In this document: positions 35,269 to 47,041 of the stretch, one piece after another
Numbering within the stretch: the stretch's first letter is position 1
How the letters are laid out: every line of letters starts with the position of its first letter
Source of the DNA: Verpa conica
Taxonomy: Eukaryota > Ascomycota > Pezizomycetes > Pezizales > Morchellaceae
DNA length: 64,000 nt
Direction: 5' to 3'
Assembly (NCBI GenBank): GCA_033030425.1
Contig: JAUFSD010000001.1
Span: 744,001 to 808,000, forward strand
Made by a program: the position numbers and the translations under genes
Notes under the pieces: generated by a model
Seen by the model: the letters and a program-made list of their open reading frames with translations, nothing else
Databases searched by the model: none
Told to the model about the DNA's origin: nothing

Positions 35269-36104
35269 ATGGCTGATCACCCCCACTCCTGCCATGACGA
35301 GCATGGTCACGATGACCACCCTCACTCCCACGGCCCTGGAGGTCATGACCACTCCGGCAAGTTCGCCTCATCTATAGAAATCGCCTTGTTAACTAACACA
35401 GCTGGCAAAAATCTAGACGACCTAACTCCTGCCCTTCAGTCTTCCCTCTACCAGCACATCGAATTTGACAAAATCACTACCCTCAATGAATCTGTCCCAG
35501 GCTCTGGTACAAGAATTGTCAAAAAGACCTGGGAGGAGCGTCTTGATACTGCCGTCACCCTCGAGAGCGACGTCGATGAGCAGCTACTGATGTTCATTCC
35601 GTTCGTGGCCTACCCCATAAACTCCTAGAGGTAATACCTTTTATTAACGTAAGATCTTAACAAAAAAATAGCTTTACAGGCACTGTGAAATTACATACGA
35701 TTCTCATCCGCTCACCCCCTTCTCCAAGCTCCCCCAAAACGCTAAAAATCTTCCTCAATCGCGACGATCTCGACTTCTCGTCTGCCTCTGACCTAAAATC
35801 TACACAGACGCTTGACCTTCCCCTCACTAGTGAGGTTTTTGAGATGCCGGTAAAGAGGGCTTTGTTTCAGAATACTAGATCCCTAACCCTCTTTTTCGAA
35901 AAGAACCACTCAGATGAGGATGATGGCGAGGAGGAAATCACAAAGCTGAGTTACCTAGGTTTCAAGGGAACTTGGACCGAGCTACGAAAGGAGGCGGTGG
36001 TAGCTAACTATGAAGCCGCTGCTAATCCGGCAGACCACAAAAACTTGGTCCCGGGGGCGAATTATGGGGCGATGGGAATGGGAGGTCATAATCACGGGTT
36101 TTAG
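35269..36104 (+). CDS. PITH domain protein (PITHD1-like)
   Basis: Homologue of PITHD1/TXNL1 C-terminal domain proteins, which bind the 26S proteasome in the thioredoxin-like member; the standalone PITH protein's role is less clear. Exons 35269-35600 and 35672-36104 give 254 residues. The His-rich N-terminus (HPHSCHDEHGHDDHPHSHGPG) is usual in the family and might bind metal. PITH signature pieces are LESDVDEQLLMFIPFTGTVK, LFLNRDDLDFSSASD-like KIFLNRDDLDF, and LSYLGFKGTW. The intron splits the Pro codon of FIPF; other splice choices break the reading frame. Confidence 0.9.
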
Positions 36105-36657
36105 TGGGGTATAAGAGTGGTTACAGGGGCTCTTTTCCCCATTTATCTTACTTAAAACTAGCTGAAATTTGTTGCATTTGTGTCCCAATCTTATGGAGTA
36201 CTCTATCATTTTAGGATCAATCGAATAGTGATTTCTTTTGATTTACATACCTTGAAAGAGGGGATATACAACCACCCGTGATCAATTCGAGGCCGGTACA
36301 AGATCCCTATTAGAGTAGTCGGGTGGTAGGTCTATGTCATTTAAAGTTGAGTAACCGAAACTTTCTGCTATAGAGATGATAAAGTATCATACCGGGATGT
36401 ATCCATTATGGATTTATGAGCCCCAAGTGCCAAAATCACTATACCGGGCAACCAAGTTTGATAAAAATCATAAAATAAAACGATGCCTAGTGAATAGGAG
36501 TAAGGGAATCGGAAAAGGGTGTAGAATATACAGACCTGTCATAATCATGACAGATCACTCACGGTACCCGCTCGTATAACTTAATACCTGACATTACTAC
36601 CAGCCGCCTTTCTCACCCATACATGGTAAATTCATCATAACCCCAATAAATTCTTTT
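36105..36657. other. Convergent 3' spacer PITHD1/VPS29
   Basis: 550 bp between converging genes; no gene or repeat supported. Confidence 0.35.
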
Positions 36658-37541
36658 CTATGATGCAGCTTCACCATTCTTCCTAAAGGTGACTTTTTCC
36701 ACACCAACGCTCTCGTTACCTTTTTCGTCGGTACGGAGCTGGTAGACGTAAAGGACGAGGACGCTTCCTTGGACCTGTGATGAAGTAGACAGTTTAGTAA
36801 CTGTAACCACCAGCGTAGTAACGACGGTAACTTACGTCCATCAAACAAAAACTCGGAATAATTGGCTCTTCGTCAGAGGCCCATCCACTTGATATAGCTC
36901 CTGTCGCAGAACCTGAACACTTGCCATCAGCACCCGTCTTTCCTCCATCCTATACCCCGCCCCCCCTTTTCCCCCTTCTCTTTCTCTCACCATCTACTCA
37001 CCTGGGTTAATAAAAAACCTCCCCTCTAGCTCATAAGCCTCAAAACGATGCGTCCCCCCCCAAACCAAGACATCGCAATCCAGTCTTCTCGCCTCAATCA
37101 GCAGACTATCACTATCACCCTGTGGAATAATTGTATGTCCGTGCGTGAATCCGATACGCAGATTACCGTGGGTTACAACCTTGGATAAAGGGAGATTTGT
37201 TGCATCGACATCGAAATCACCTTTAACAATCTGGAGATCCGGTGCTGTGGAACGGAGGAAGTCGTAGGTTTCTTTATCTGTTAGATTTCCAAGACAGAGG
37301 ATTTGACCGATTTTACCGGGGGAGAGGAGTTTGCGGAACTGGCTGGTTTGTCAGTGGTAGGTCTTTTTTTTGTTAGGTGAAGGAGGAGGGAGGGGGAGGG
37401 GGAGGGGGCAAGACCTTGGCTGGGATATCCTGAACACAGTATTAGAAGCTGTTTCCCGAATGAAGTTGGGGTGGAGGGGATTACTGGAGCCCTGTCCGGA
37501 ATGTGGAGGTCTCCGATACAGAGGACTAGACGGGATGCCAT
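36658..37541 (-). CDS. VPS29: Retromer subunit Vps29
   Basis: Scaffold subunit of the retromer, which returns receptors from endosomes to the Golgi. Five exons on the minus strand (37541-37485, 37429-37415, 37338-37002, 36912-36836, 36774-36658) give 200 residues. The calcineurin-like phosphoesterase fold is visible: LVLCIGDLHIPDRAP, ILCLGNLTDKETYDFL, VKGDFDVDATNLP, FTHGHTIIPQGDS, and LLIEARRLDCDVLVWGGTHR. Exon 2 is only 15 bp (Asp-Ile-Pro-Ala-Lys) but restores the universal DRAPDIPAKF stretch. The following intron holds a C-rich tract (G-rich on the plus strand, 37381-37409). It is divergent from AGX1. Confidence 0.93.
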
Positions 37542-38071
37542 TGCTAGAATTTGTGGGTGGTGATGGATGAGATATGGAGATATGAAGAGAGATATGAACA
37601 CCTATTTCTTCTTTTGTTTGATCAGTCATGGTGGATGTTTGCTGGAGGATGGCTTTGCAACTCACTAGACGTCAATTCGTCAGTTCCTGTCAGTTCCTGA
37701 GCTTTATCTCGCTATGGAAGGGGAGTTGCGTAGAGACCTGTTACCCGGCACCCCTAGGTGAGGCTCTTGGGGCCCACCGGCTTCTACACCCGGATCATCC
37801 TCACTCAAACGCACCCGCACGCACGCATCCACACTACTATCCATCCACCCATACCCATCCCCCCACCCCTTCCATAGCCTCGGCCTCCCCTTTTTGCCAT
37901 CCTTCATCTTGCCCTGCCCTGCCCGCTCTTCCCGTCTCCGTCACGCTGGCTGCACGTTCTTCTCCCCGCCTGTCCCTCATCAACAGGCATCTCTCCTCAG
38001 TCACACCCCCTCATATCCGTGCTATATCTTGTCCTCCTACTACTTGCACAACTACTACTCAACCATTTAAA
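37542..38071. promoter_or_regulatory. Divergent promoter, VPS29 / AGX1
   Basis: 530 bp between the start codons. C-rich from 37790 to 38030 (CACACTACTATCCATCCACC, CCCTGCCCTGCCCGC). The AGX1 frame stays open upstream to 37628, so a longer N-terminus cannot be excluded. Confidence 0.45.
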
Positions 38072-39362
38072 ATGTCTACCCAGGCTGCTCATCCAACCTT
38101 GCTTATCCCAGGCCCTATCGAATTCGATGATGATGTCCTCATGTCGTTGGCCCATCCTAGGTATACTATTAACTAGCCCTCAGTCAATTCACCATGACTC
38201 ACTCGTTTTTATCAGTAGCTAATATTGTTTTATCTTACCACAGTGAGAGCCATGTTGGTGCTGCATTTGTCAATGTCTTCGGAGACACATTGTCAATGCT
38301 GAGGAAATTGTTCCTGAGCACTGACCCCTCAGCACAACCGTTTGCCGTCTCTGGGTCTGGAACCTTGGGGTGGGATTTTGTGGCAGCAAATCTGGTAGAG
38401 GGGGGTGAAGATGTGTTAGTCTTACATACTGGTATGTTCCTACTATCCACTTGTTTTATCAGATGTCTAACTTTAAATGAACAGGATACTTCGGTGATTC
38501 ATTTTCAGCCTGCTTCGCTACCTATGGTGCAAATCCTACCCAAATCAAGGCCCCGATTGGCTCTCGTCCCTCACTCTCTGAGATCGAAGTTGCATTAAAA
38601 GAGAAATCATACAAGGTCATCACAATCACCCATACCGACACATCTACCGGTGTTCTCTCAGACGTTAAAGCCATTGCCGAGCTCGTACATCGGGTATCAC
38701 CAGCTACACTCGTCGTAGTAGACGGTGTATGTTCTGTTGGCTGCGAGGAGATCCGTTTTGATGACTGGGGCATTGATGTTGTTCTCACCGCTTCACAAAA
38801 GGCGATCGGTGTTCCAGCGGGATTATGTATCCTCATGGTTAGCGGGAAGGCGATTGAGAGATTCAATTCTAGGAAAACTCCACCGAGCTCATATTTTGCG
38901 TCGTTTGCGAATTGGCTACCAATAATGCGCAACTATGAGGCAAAGAAACCCTCCTATTTCGCCACACCTTCCCCTCAACTTATCCGTGCCCTTCACACCT
39001 CTCTCATCCAGATCCTCTCCGTGTCCTTAGAAAATCGCTTTGCGAAACACAAAGAGGTCAGCGAGCTGATCAAGAAGGCTATCGGCGAAATTGGCCTGAG
39101 GCAACTTGCTGATAAGCCTGAGTGTCAGGCGAACGGGATGACAGCTATATACCTACCTGAAGGTGTTAGCGCACCAGACCTCCTGCCAAAGTTACTGGCG
39201 AAAGGTGTTATTTTTGCAGGTGGTCTACACAAGGAGATTGCAACAAAGTATTTCAGGTTTGGACATATGGGTGTTAGTGTTATGAATGGAGATTTAGGCC
39301 ATATCAACAAGGCCCTGGATGCGTTGAGGGAGAGTTTGGCAGAAGCTGGTTACAAAGTCTAG
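38072..39362 (+). CDS. AGX1: Alanine-glyoxylate aminotransferase
   Basis: PLP enzyme converting alanine plus glyoxylate to pyruvate plus glycine; in fungi this is a route to glycine. Exons 38072-38160, 38244-38431 and 38485-39362 give 384 residues, the usual length. Seen: LLIPGPIEFDDDVL and HPSESHVG (N-terminal class V aminotransferase signature), VVVDGVCSVGCEE and the PLP-lysine region VVLTASQKAIGVPAG, and FRFGHMG near the C-terminus. The chosen start gives MSTQAAHPTLLIPGP, matching family N-termini. Cytosolic or peroxisomal location cannot be told; the C-terminus YKV is not an obvious PTS1. Confidence 0.92.
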
Positions 39363-39667
39363 ATCTTTTTGTTAGTTTATAAAATGTTAAGCACTTTGAT
39401 GGTAAATATGGGAATGGGGTGCATGAGTTACAGATTCTTTTATGTGTATATAATTATTTGAATGATGTCAGTACCTATCATACTATATATGTTTCTTGGT
39501 TGAGGGCTTAGTTGGGTTTAAGCAGAGTACCTCCACACGTGTTACAAGTTGAGCCGCATAAAAAGACAAGCCTTTCTGTACCCCGCCAAATTGAGTGGAT
39601 AGTTCTCACGCCCCAACCAAACAACTCTTTCTTTGTTTTTTGTTTCTGGAGTGGAGTTGAACCCGAG
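39363..39667. other. Spacer AGX1 to CCDC25
   Basis: 305 bp holding the AGX1 3' end and CCDC25 promoter. No recognised sites. Confidence 0.35.
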
Positions 39668-40631
39668 ATGGTGTACTACTTTACGTCGAATGTAGTTGAG
39701 CCCGGGGCATATATTTATATGGGGAAGGATAAAGTTGAGAGTACGTTCTGTAACTTAGGGCCTGAGGGTTAACGTGGGGCTGACGCTGAGAGTAGACGAG
39801 GAGTTGATCAAATATGGATGGGATGAAGACCTTTGGTATGTGAAACCCCACAATTTATTTTCTCTTTATATGATATGGTCTCGATGATGATTAACATGGT
39901 GGCTAGGGTATATATTCTATATCTAACGAATGATACAGAAGAACCGCTGATAGATAATGTGAATACTATAGTTCCACGCGGATAAGCTCTCATCTGCACA
40001 CATCTACCTACGACTAAAGGAAGGCCAGAGTTGGGAAGATGTGAGCCCAGAGCTATTAACGGACTGCTGTCAGCTCACAAAGGCGAACTCAATTGAAGGT
40101 TCGTGTTTATACCTAGTGGCTATTTACACTTGCTAATGGGAGTGGTGATGGCTTTTACAGGTAACAAGAAAGATAATGTAAACATTGTCTATACTCCCTG
40201 GTCAAACCTCAAAAAGGACGGTTCTATGGCTGTTGGCCAGGTCGGGTTCAAGGATCAACGAAAAGTTAAAAAGGTCCTTGTTGAGGCTCGTACAAATGCC
40301 ATCATCAATAGACTCAACAAGACCAAGACGGAGAAATTCCCGGATCTTTCTGCAGAGCGTGAGGAGAGGGATAGGACTATTAGGGATAGAGAGAAGAAGT
40401 TGATTTTGGAGAGAGTAGGTTCTTTTTCTTGTCTTTTTCCTTTTTCGGAGGAGATTATTGGCTAATGGTGGGTGGGTGGTATAGAAGAAGGAAGAGGTAA
40501 GGGTGGCGAAGGAGAGGAGGGAGAAGGCGTGGCAGAAGGATCATGCGTATGATGATGTGTTTACGGAGGATGCGCTGGAAGAGAACTCGAATGACAGGAG
40601 GGATGCTAACTTTTATGATGATTTTATGTAA
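39668..40631 (+). CDS. CCDC25-like protein (NFACT-R domain)
   Basis: Homologue of CCDC25, an NFACT-R/DUF814 protein; its fungal role is poorly defined. Five exons (39668-39740, 39796-39839, 39972-40098, 40161-40414, 40485-40631) give 214 residues. Seen: [67 protein letters not shown], and [12 protein letters not shown]. The tail is highly charged coiled coil ([14 protein letters not shown] ... KERREKAWQ) ending FYDDFM, like other family members. The exon 2 donor is ambiguous: using 39840 keeps the frame and adds one Tyr relative to relatives. Confidence 0.9.
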
Positions 40632-42256
40632 GCTAGTTTAGGATATCATTTCTTTCTTTCTTCTTAGTAAAATCAACCAGACAAGGTACTATAAAATTTC
40701 TAGATTGGGTTGGCTATGCATCAAATGGTGGAGATATCGTTCACACTAGGGGATAGTCGTTTAGAGGTCAGGGATATTTTATTGAAATTTATGTCCTCAA
40801 ACTTATGGTCCGTGGCTGATACGCGTTGGTAAAATCCACCTTGAATTTTCAAATTCGGAGGAGTGAACGGCTTTACGGTATACGAGTGACTTTAGAACAG
40901 CCAGGAAGGTTCAACAATACACCAGGCCTAGCTTCACTGGGTCGGGATCTCTCGAAATCTTCCCTCGTAGGTACGTTTTTCTTAAAGACGACCGGGAACT
41001 AGATTAGCTATGTCAGAATTGAATGAATGATTCTTAGCGGTACGAAGACCCCTATTGATCTCAAGAAGTATTGTCGTCTGGTGGTCCAATGGTATCACGA
41101 TGCTATGGTAAAAATATAGAAAACCTAGTAGCCACACATGACCCATCGCCATGAAAGTTTTAATAACGTTCCGCAGTCATAGATGAGTTTTCCACAGCCT
41201 TTAAATATTATGGGATACCAGAGATCGTATGGCTTAACTTTAAATTAAGAGCTAGTAGAAAAAGAGGGGGAAGGAAGGGGGAGAATCTCCAGGGATAAAG
41301 ACTTCCCTAGGGTCAGTAGTACTAGGTATGTCATTGAATACAGTAGTTGCTCGATCAATGTTGGTACGACTGCTGCTAGAGCATAGTTTAGAAGTATTAG
41401 ATATGTGCCGGGATGTCGTTTTTTCTTCTATCTTAGTTGATTCTCGAAGTTTGGAGAGGCCATAGAGAGGTTTAATGAGCATGAGTTAGAGTAAATGATA
41501 GGTAGACGAACTTATCGAAGCTATTACGTGAGAACTCTGTTTATACGCCCAGCATAGCATAAGCCGAACAATAGCATCGTGATAGAGAAGATGCAAGTTC
41601 TGTGAAAGACCACTTGCCTAATTATAGCTAATAAGGAAGTGTTGAGTACTGAGCGTGGCTACAGGTAGTATCGGATGGTTTCTTCACAAGCCTACATGTA
41701 TATTCACAGGTAGTCACTTGATGTAAACACGTCCCACATAACCCATCAATGACTGTTAGCGGAAAGAAAGCGGACGATTTAGATGGTACCAAGTAATACA
41801 ACCTATTTATTACATAACATATAGAACCATTCTTATTCTCGTTATCCCATCCAAGCCACCCTTCACTCCAATCCAGATACCAAAAACAGATAACCAACCC
41901 ACTTTTCCAAAGAACCACTAACACAGGGAAATGCCAAGAGACAATACAAACATGCATGTAAAGAGAGATAAATATTAGACAAAGAGGTATAAGAACTAAA
42001 AATATCCCCCAGAAGTAGGAACAAGCGTATGTGAGAAATATATGTACACACCCCTGTTACGTGATAAGAGAATGATCAGAGGGGAGACCATAGATTTTTC
42101 CACGGATTAGATAAAAAGTCCACAAAGACACAACCCCCCTCCGATACGCCTTTTGAACGGGTATTTTTTTTTTGAATGTAGTTAAAACGACTAGTTACCC
42201 ATGTTATTCCGGTTTCCATTCTATGTCAATTCCTTCAGCCTTTCTTCGATAGTCTC
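40632..42256. other. Spacer with possible retroelement trace
   Basis: 1.6 kb without a supported gene. A minus-strand frame (41482-41252) begins MLIKPLYGLSKL, which resembles the KPLYGL segment of Ty1/copia reverse transcriptases, but nothing else of that domain follows. The final 200 bp are probably the BUD6 3' UTR. Confidence 0.3.
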
Positions 42257-45254
42257 TCATTCGCCATTCTCAGACTCATCCTCCTCTTCATCCTCACTTC
42301 CTTCTTCCTCTCTAGCCCGCTCCTCCTCTTCCATCTGCTTCTTCCGCTCCCAGACCTCCTTTCTGACCTTTTCGTCCCTTGCCGTACGTAACCTTTCCAC
42401 CTCATCCACGCCACCAGCCTTCTTCAGCCTATTTTCTTCCACGAACTCACCGAGCTCTTTCTGAAAATCTGGGACCCTCCCTTCAAGTTCTTTTTGTCTG
42501 AGTTTTTCCGCCCTCTCGATCGCTTCCAGTCTACTTTCATGGTTCGGCTGTAGCGCACGGACCTCGCTAAGGATTGAGTCTTTGGCCTCGTTAGGGTCAA
42601 GTTTATCATCGGGGTGTACTAGTCCCACAGGGAAGTTTCTGCTGCTAGATCTCACTGTGCCAGCTGTGCCAGCGACGGCATTGTTTTTAAACTGCTGCTC
42701 AGTGCACTGTTCCACGAGTTGAAATGTCTGTGCTGCCTTATCTAAGTCATCCTGTAGGTCCTCAATAAGGTTCTCCTGCATATTGAAGAAATCCTGTTCC
42801 TGACAGACAAGCTCAACTTCCTTCTCCCAAACCCTTCTAAACACTGGTTTTTCTCGTTTGATGTAGTCTGCCATCTTTTTGAGCTCCGTCCTGGCTTGTG
42901 CAATCTCTTTCTTAACTTGATTGAGGTTGCGAGCTAGAGGACGAACACCGCGTTGTACAACGTCCTTCCGTAGATCCTCTACTGTATCCTGAAGATCATC
43001 GACCCTATTCACAAGGGCGTCCGCATCCGTCCCGAGAGTTTTTTTCCCACCTTCAACATAAGTACGGCCTTCGTTCGGGCCAAGAGTGGGCTGAGCGGCA
43101 ACTGTTTTAACTGCACTGGCTTTGGTCTTGATAGCCGACATCGATGTGTTGATATCAGCAACAAAGGTGGAATACACTTGTCGTAGCACTGCTATATCCT
43201 TTCTCAGGTCCCGAAGCTCAATCAGCTGAGCAGTATTATCATGCTTCACAGCGGTTCCTGACGCTGAAGAAGAGCTAGGATATGACGGCGGCGATAATGA
43301 TATCGGCGTAGCAACAGGAGCGGCTACTGAAAGTTCGGCAATCTTTTTGGCTGCCTCTTCTTGCCGTTCTGCTACCCGAGTGATCTGAAGGCTTTGCCCC
43401 TCTACAGATCCGCGTAATCCATCTACTAGTTTTTTCAAACCGCCTATTCCATCATCAATATGTCGTTTAACTTCATCGAGAACTTCAATATTTAAGCACA
43501 GGACTGCTCTATCCTTTACGTCCCTTAGGTCTTCCAATTCGTACCGTACACCGGAAACTGGGTCCTGGAGGTATATTTCTGGGAAATCTTCACCAGATGG
43601 AGGGCTGTAATTGAATTTTGAAATGAATAGGAGACGGAGCGAGGTTAAAGACAGCTCATCCGCACCATCAGCAAGGAACACCTTTTTGATTGAACGGCCA
43701 AGTTGCAAAAATAAAGTAAGGTCTTTGGTAAGTGGGGGCGGTGAAGAGTTCCTTCGGTCAGTAGGCTTAGGGAGTGATGAAATGGTATCCGCCTCTGGGC
43801 CTTTTATTGGGGACTTGGGGGGTACATTTTCTGGAGGATCGTCTTTTTGTGGCGGTGGTGGAGGGAATGCACCTGTATCAATTTCGATGGGGGACTGACT
43901 TGGGACAGGTTCATCATCTTTAGCAGGAACTGCAGGTCCGCCCTTCTTCTCAGAAATCTGGGCTATAGGTGAATTAGGTTCAAGCTCACGCTCTTCTGAT
44001 ATCCGATTTACACTTCTCATAGGGGATGTCTCATTGCTTCGGGGTATCGATTTGGTTGTGTATGAACGCCGCACTCGAACGGCATCTAATGACTCCTTCG
44101 ATTCACGACTGCTCCGGGGTATAGCAGATGGGTTACTGCTGGTTGGTAACATAGCAACCCCATTCGCTGATGATCCAGTAAGTTTGGCGATTTGATAGGC
44201 AGAGTATCGGCGAGATGCTCGTCGCTGCAATGGATCTTCTCGTTGTAAGGCTGCAAGGGCATCTTGGGCAGGTGGAGGTGGAGGTGGAGGTGGAGGTGGG
44301 ATGTACTGAGGTATAGAGTTCCGAGTGGGCTCATGAACAGTAGGGGTTGATTGCATTTCAGCTGAATTTAAAGGAGGTGAGGCAAGATTCGACGATATGG
44401 ACGCGGAATGCTGATGTGAATTCCGAGACCCAGTTGTAGAAACAGAACTTCTCATCGAGTTGGGATATGGGAGTGGCGGCGATGTGTTCCCGCTGGGTAA
44501 AGATGATGAGCGCGGGGGAGTACCTTCCTCCAAGCCATCTCCGCTTGTTCTTCTTGTGGGTGGAGTCGGCTGCGAGGGCGGGGGCCCAGAAATCTCGCCA
44601 GTATCTCTTGCATTCTTTTGCCGTAGCTTCTGCTGCTTTCTCTTGAGTCCATGAAGAAGATTGATAATGATTTCTCTAATCCTGGGCAAGTAAACTTCCA
44701 GGCTCTGGGGACTCGCATCTTGGCTCAAGGTACTTTCCAGTATCGTCCTCAGCGCATCTGGTACATTACCCAGATCAGCTGTTTCTACTCCTATAGCGGT
44801 AAATGCTCGACACGCCAAGTTGAACTCGGACCCAAGACGGACATATACATCTGAGACCTCCGCTTCAGTAGCCTGCTGCCGCGACCAAGCAGTAAGAGTT
44901 TCGAGGAGTTGTTTAGTAGCGATGAGGAGTTGAGTCACTGATTTCTCGATTGTAGATAAATGTTGTGAAGGCTTCAGCTGAAGTTAGCGAAGTGATATTG
45001 ACGGGCATTACTGATGCTTTAAATAGGTCTACTATTTAAAAATATACAAGAGAAATATCCTCTACAGGGAGTAGTTTAGATCAGGGAATGAAGCTCACAC
45101 TTATTCTAGATCGCTGGCGAGGACTCCTTGCTGAACCTGTCGAATTTTGAGACGACATTGAGGCAGTGCTGAGAGTGGATGAGTGTGATGTTAATGATGA
45201 TGCTGAGGGAGTAGGAGATCTTGTAAGGCTTGAGCGATGAGAGCCAGATTGCAT
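42257..45254 (-). CDS. BUD6: Actin-interacting polarity protein Bud6/Aip3
   Basis: Formin cofactor and polarisome component that promotes actin-cable nucleation at growth tips. Exon 1 45254-45099 (Ser/Thr-rich, MQSGSHRSSLTRSPTP) joins a long exon 44977-42257, giving 958 residues. A conserved N-terminal helical segment (SVTQLLIATKQLLETLTAWS) precedes a disordered middle with a poly-proline run (encoded at about 44270-44298). The AIP3 domain starts near residue 470: LFLQLGRSIKKVFLADGADE, LRLLFISKFNYSPPSGEDFP, YLQDPVSGVRYELEDL. The remainder is long coiled coil, ending in an acidic tail (EEEGSEDEEEDES). The intron donor GTGAGC (45098) is the one that gives a frame-true joint (RISLKPSQ). Confidence 0.92.
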
Positions 45255-47041
45255 TAGGTGAGGAAAGGAGCTGAATAGTGGTACCTAACAAGGTGGAATG
45301 ATGGAGGAGGAGGGTTGGTGGGTGGTTATGATTGTGGTTGTGGTGGCTGTTGAGGTTTAGTTACTGTGACATGGTGTTGGGTTAGTTTCGTGTTTACCAA
45401 CTATGAGTAGAAAGCCCCCGTTGATTGTCGCTGGTCGCTGTAGGGACAAATATTACTCTGTTTAAGTGTACTTTACATACCGCTACTACTACTTATGTAG
45501 TGTTAGATTTATGTGCTAAATGAACAAAACTTTAAGCAGCAAGTAATAAAAGTAGAAGGAAGCGCCGGGGAATGTCAGCCCTAACAGACTACATGTACCG
45601 AGTGTTCCTGTGGTTTTGTGATTTAATGATGGGTAATCTACAAGTGGCTGTGTATTGCACGTGGCCAAGTGCGAGGCTTCAAGGCTTCAAGACACACTCG
45701 CTAGATGGGCGCAATCAGCTGCATTACAGTTCTACAGCTAGTACCGTCAACTCTCAGGTGCCCACTGTATTCCTAGGAGCTTGTTTCAGGGTACTTGCGA
45801 GGCCGGAATCACGAATCTTATCCAAACCTTCTCCCCCATATAGCTCATTTACGAGCGTGAAAAGTGAAAAGTGAATGCCGCTAAAGCGTCTCTATTCGTT
45901 GTTGAGTAAGATCAGAGAAAAAAGAGGGGAGAAGCGCTTTTCGTCTTCTAGGAATGATATGTCGATATGTGAAGCGCCAGAATGATCTTCAGCCGGAACA
46001 CTGTCCATATAGCATTCACACAATCAGATGACCCACACAAGTAAACTTCCAACAAGCTTGTTTCTTTACTCAGCGGTACTCTACATTTATTATTACACCG
46101 ATCCAACAGCGGACCCGGACGAGCACGCACCGGGGATCTAGCACTTTTCGCACCTGAACGAGTTTGGGGGTGAACATACATGCGCGTATACACTGTCCAG
46201 CGATGTATAACTTCAGGACGTGAAGATGCAGCAGATTTTTCAAGCAGGGAGGAGGCGGTGAGACTTCCAGAATGCAGTGAAACAGTGGTAATGATGTTGC
46301 TTTACCGATTTAATAGCAGTAGGCTAGAAGGGAGAGGGCGTATCAGATAGCCTAGCTTGAGGTGTATGTATGGTGGTGTGTGGCTTGGCGGGGGGGAAGA
46401 GAATCGTCTCGCTGGAAGCACGGCCCACAATGGAAAAAGTAAAAAGACACTGGCAGGTGAGAGGTGAAACCAACCTGTTGCTGCTACTGCTTCTGTTGTA
46501 CGATAGAGAGAAAGATAGAGAGGGAGAGAGCTGCTGCGCTCATCGCCCCCCCCCGAACCATTTCCCAAAGCTCTTTCTTATCCTCTAAGGGCCCTTCCTC
46601 CTTTCCTCCTGTTCTTTCCTTTTGCCGTTCCTTTTGGATATTGCTTGTGGAATCTTTTTTTTGGTTGTTGCTGCCTTCTCACGAGGAAACCATACACGAG
46701 AGCAAACTTTGTCTCTCGCTCACGCCTTCTACCTTCCATCTAGAACTCCCCCCCATCAGCCCCCTCTTCCTCCCCCCTCTCCCTCCCCCCTCTCCCTCCC
46801 CCTCTTCCCTTCTCTGCTATCATATCCATCTAACCCCTCTGTACCCCCTCCTTTCCCCAATATCCTCAGTCTCTTCTAGAGGGGAAGAACAGCTGAAGAG
46901 CCATCCTGAAACTCTACCTCCTTACTGACGACGGGTTTGCTACAACTACTCTCCTTTCCTCAATCTTCTGCCTCTTTCGCAAGCTCGGCCCCACCACTAC
47001 TTGGCTGCTCACAAGCTTTACGAGCACTCACCGTTGCAATC
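45255..47041. promoter_or_regulatory. Divergent spacer BUD6 / PBP1 with long pyrimidine leader
   Basis: 1.8 kb between start codons. From 46590 to 46860 the plus strand is strongly pyrimidine-rich, with a CTCCCTCCCCCCT-type tandem at 46770-46811, in keeping with a long 5' UTR or core promoter of PBP1. Short frames here show no domain. Confidence 0.5.

Noticed and set aside
37628..38071. N-terminal extension of AGX1 in the open upstream frame
   Set aside because: The extension is Pro/His/Ser-rich with no targeting character, and family members begin near the ATG at 38072.
41070..41110. tRNA-like 5' half (GTGGTCCAATGGTATCACGATG)
   Set aside because: An A-box-like TGGTCCAATGG is present but no B box or T arm follows within 80 bases and no acceptor pairing can be drawn.
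46464..46928. 154-codon plus-strand frame in the PBP1 leader
   Set aside because: Translation of a polypyrimidine tract (Pro/Ser/Leu runs), lying in the probable 5' UTR.
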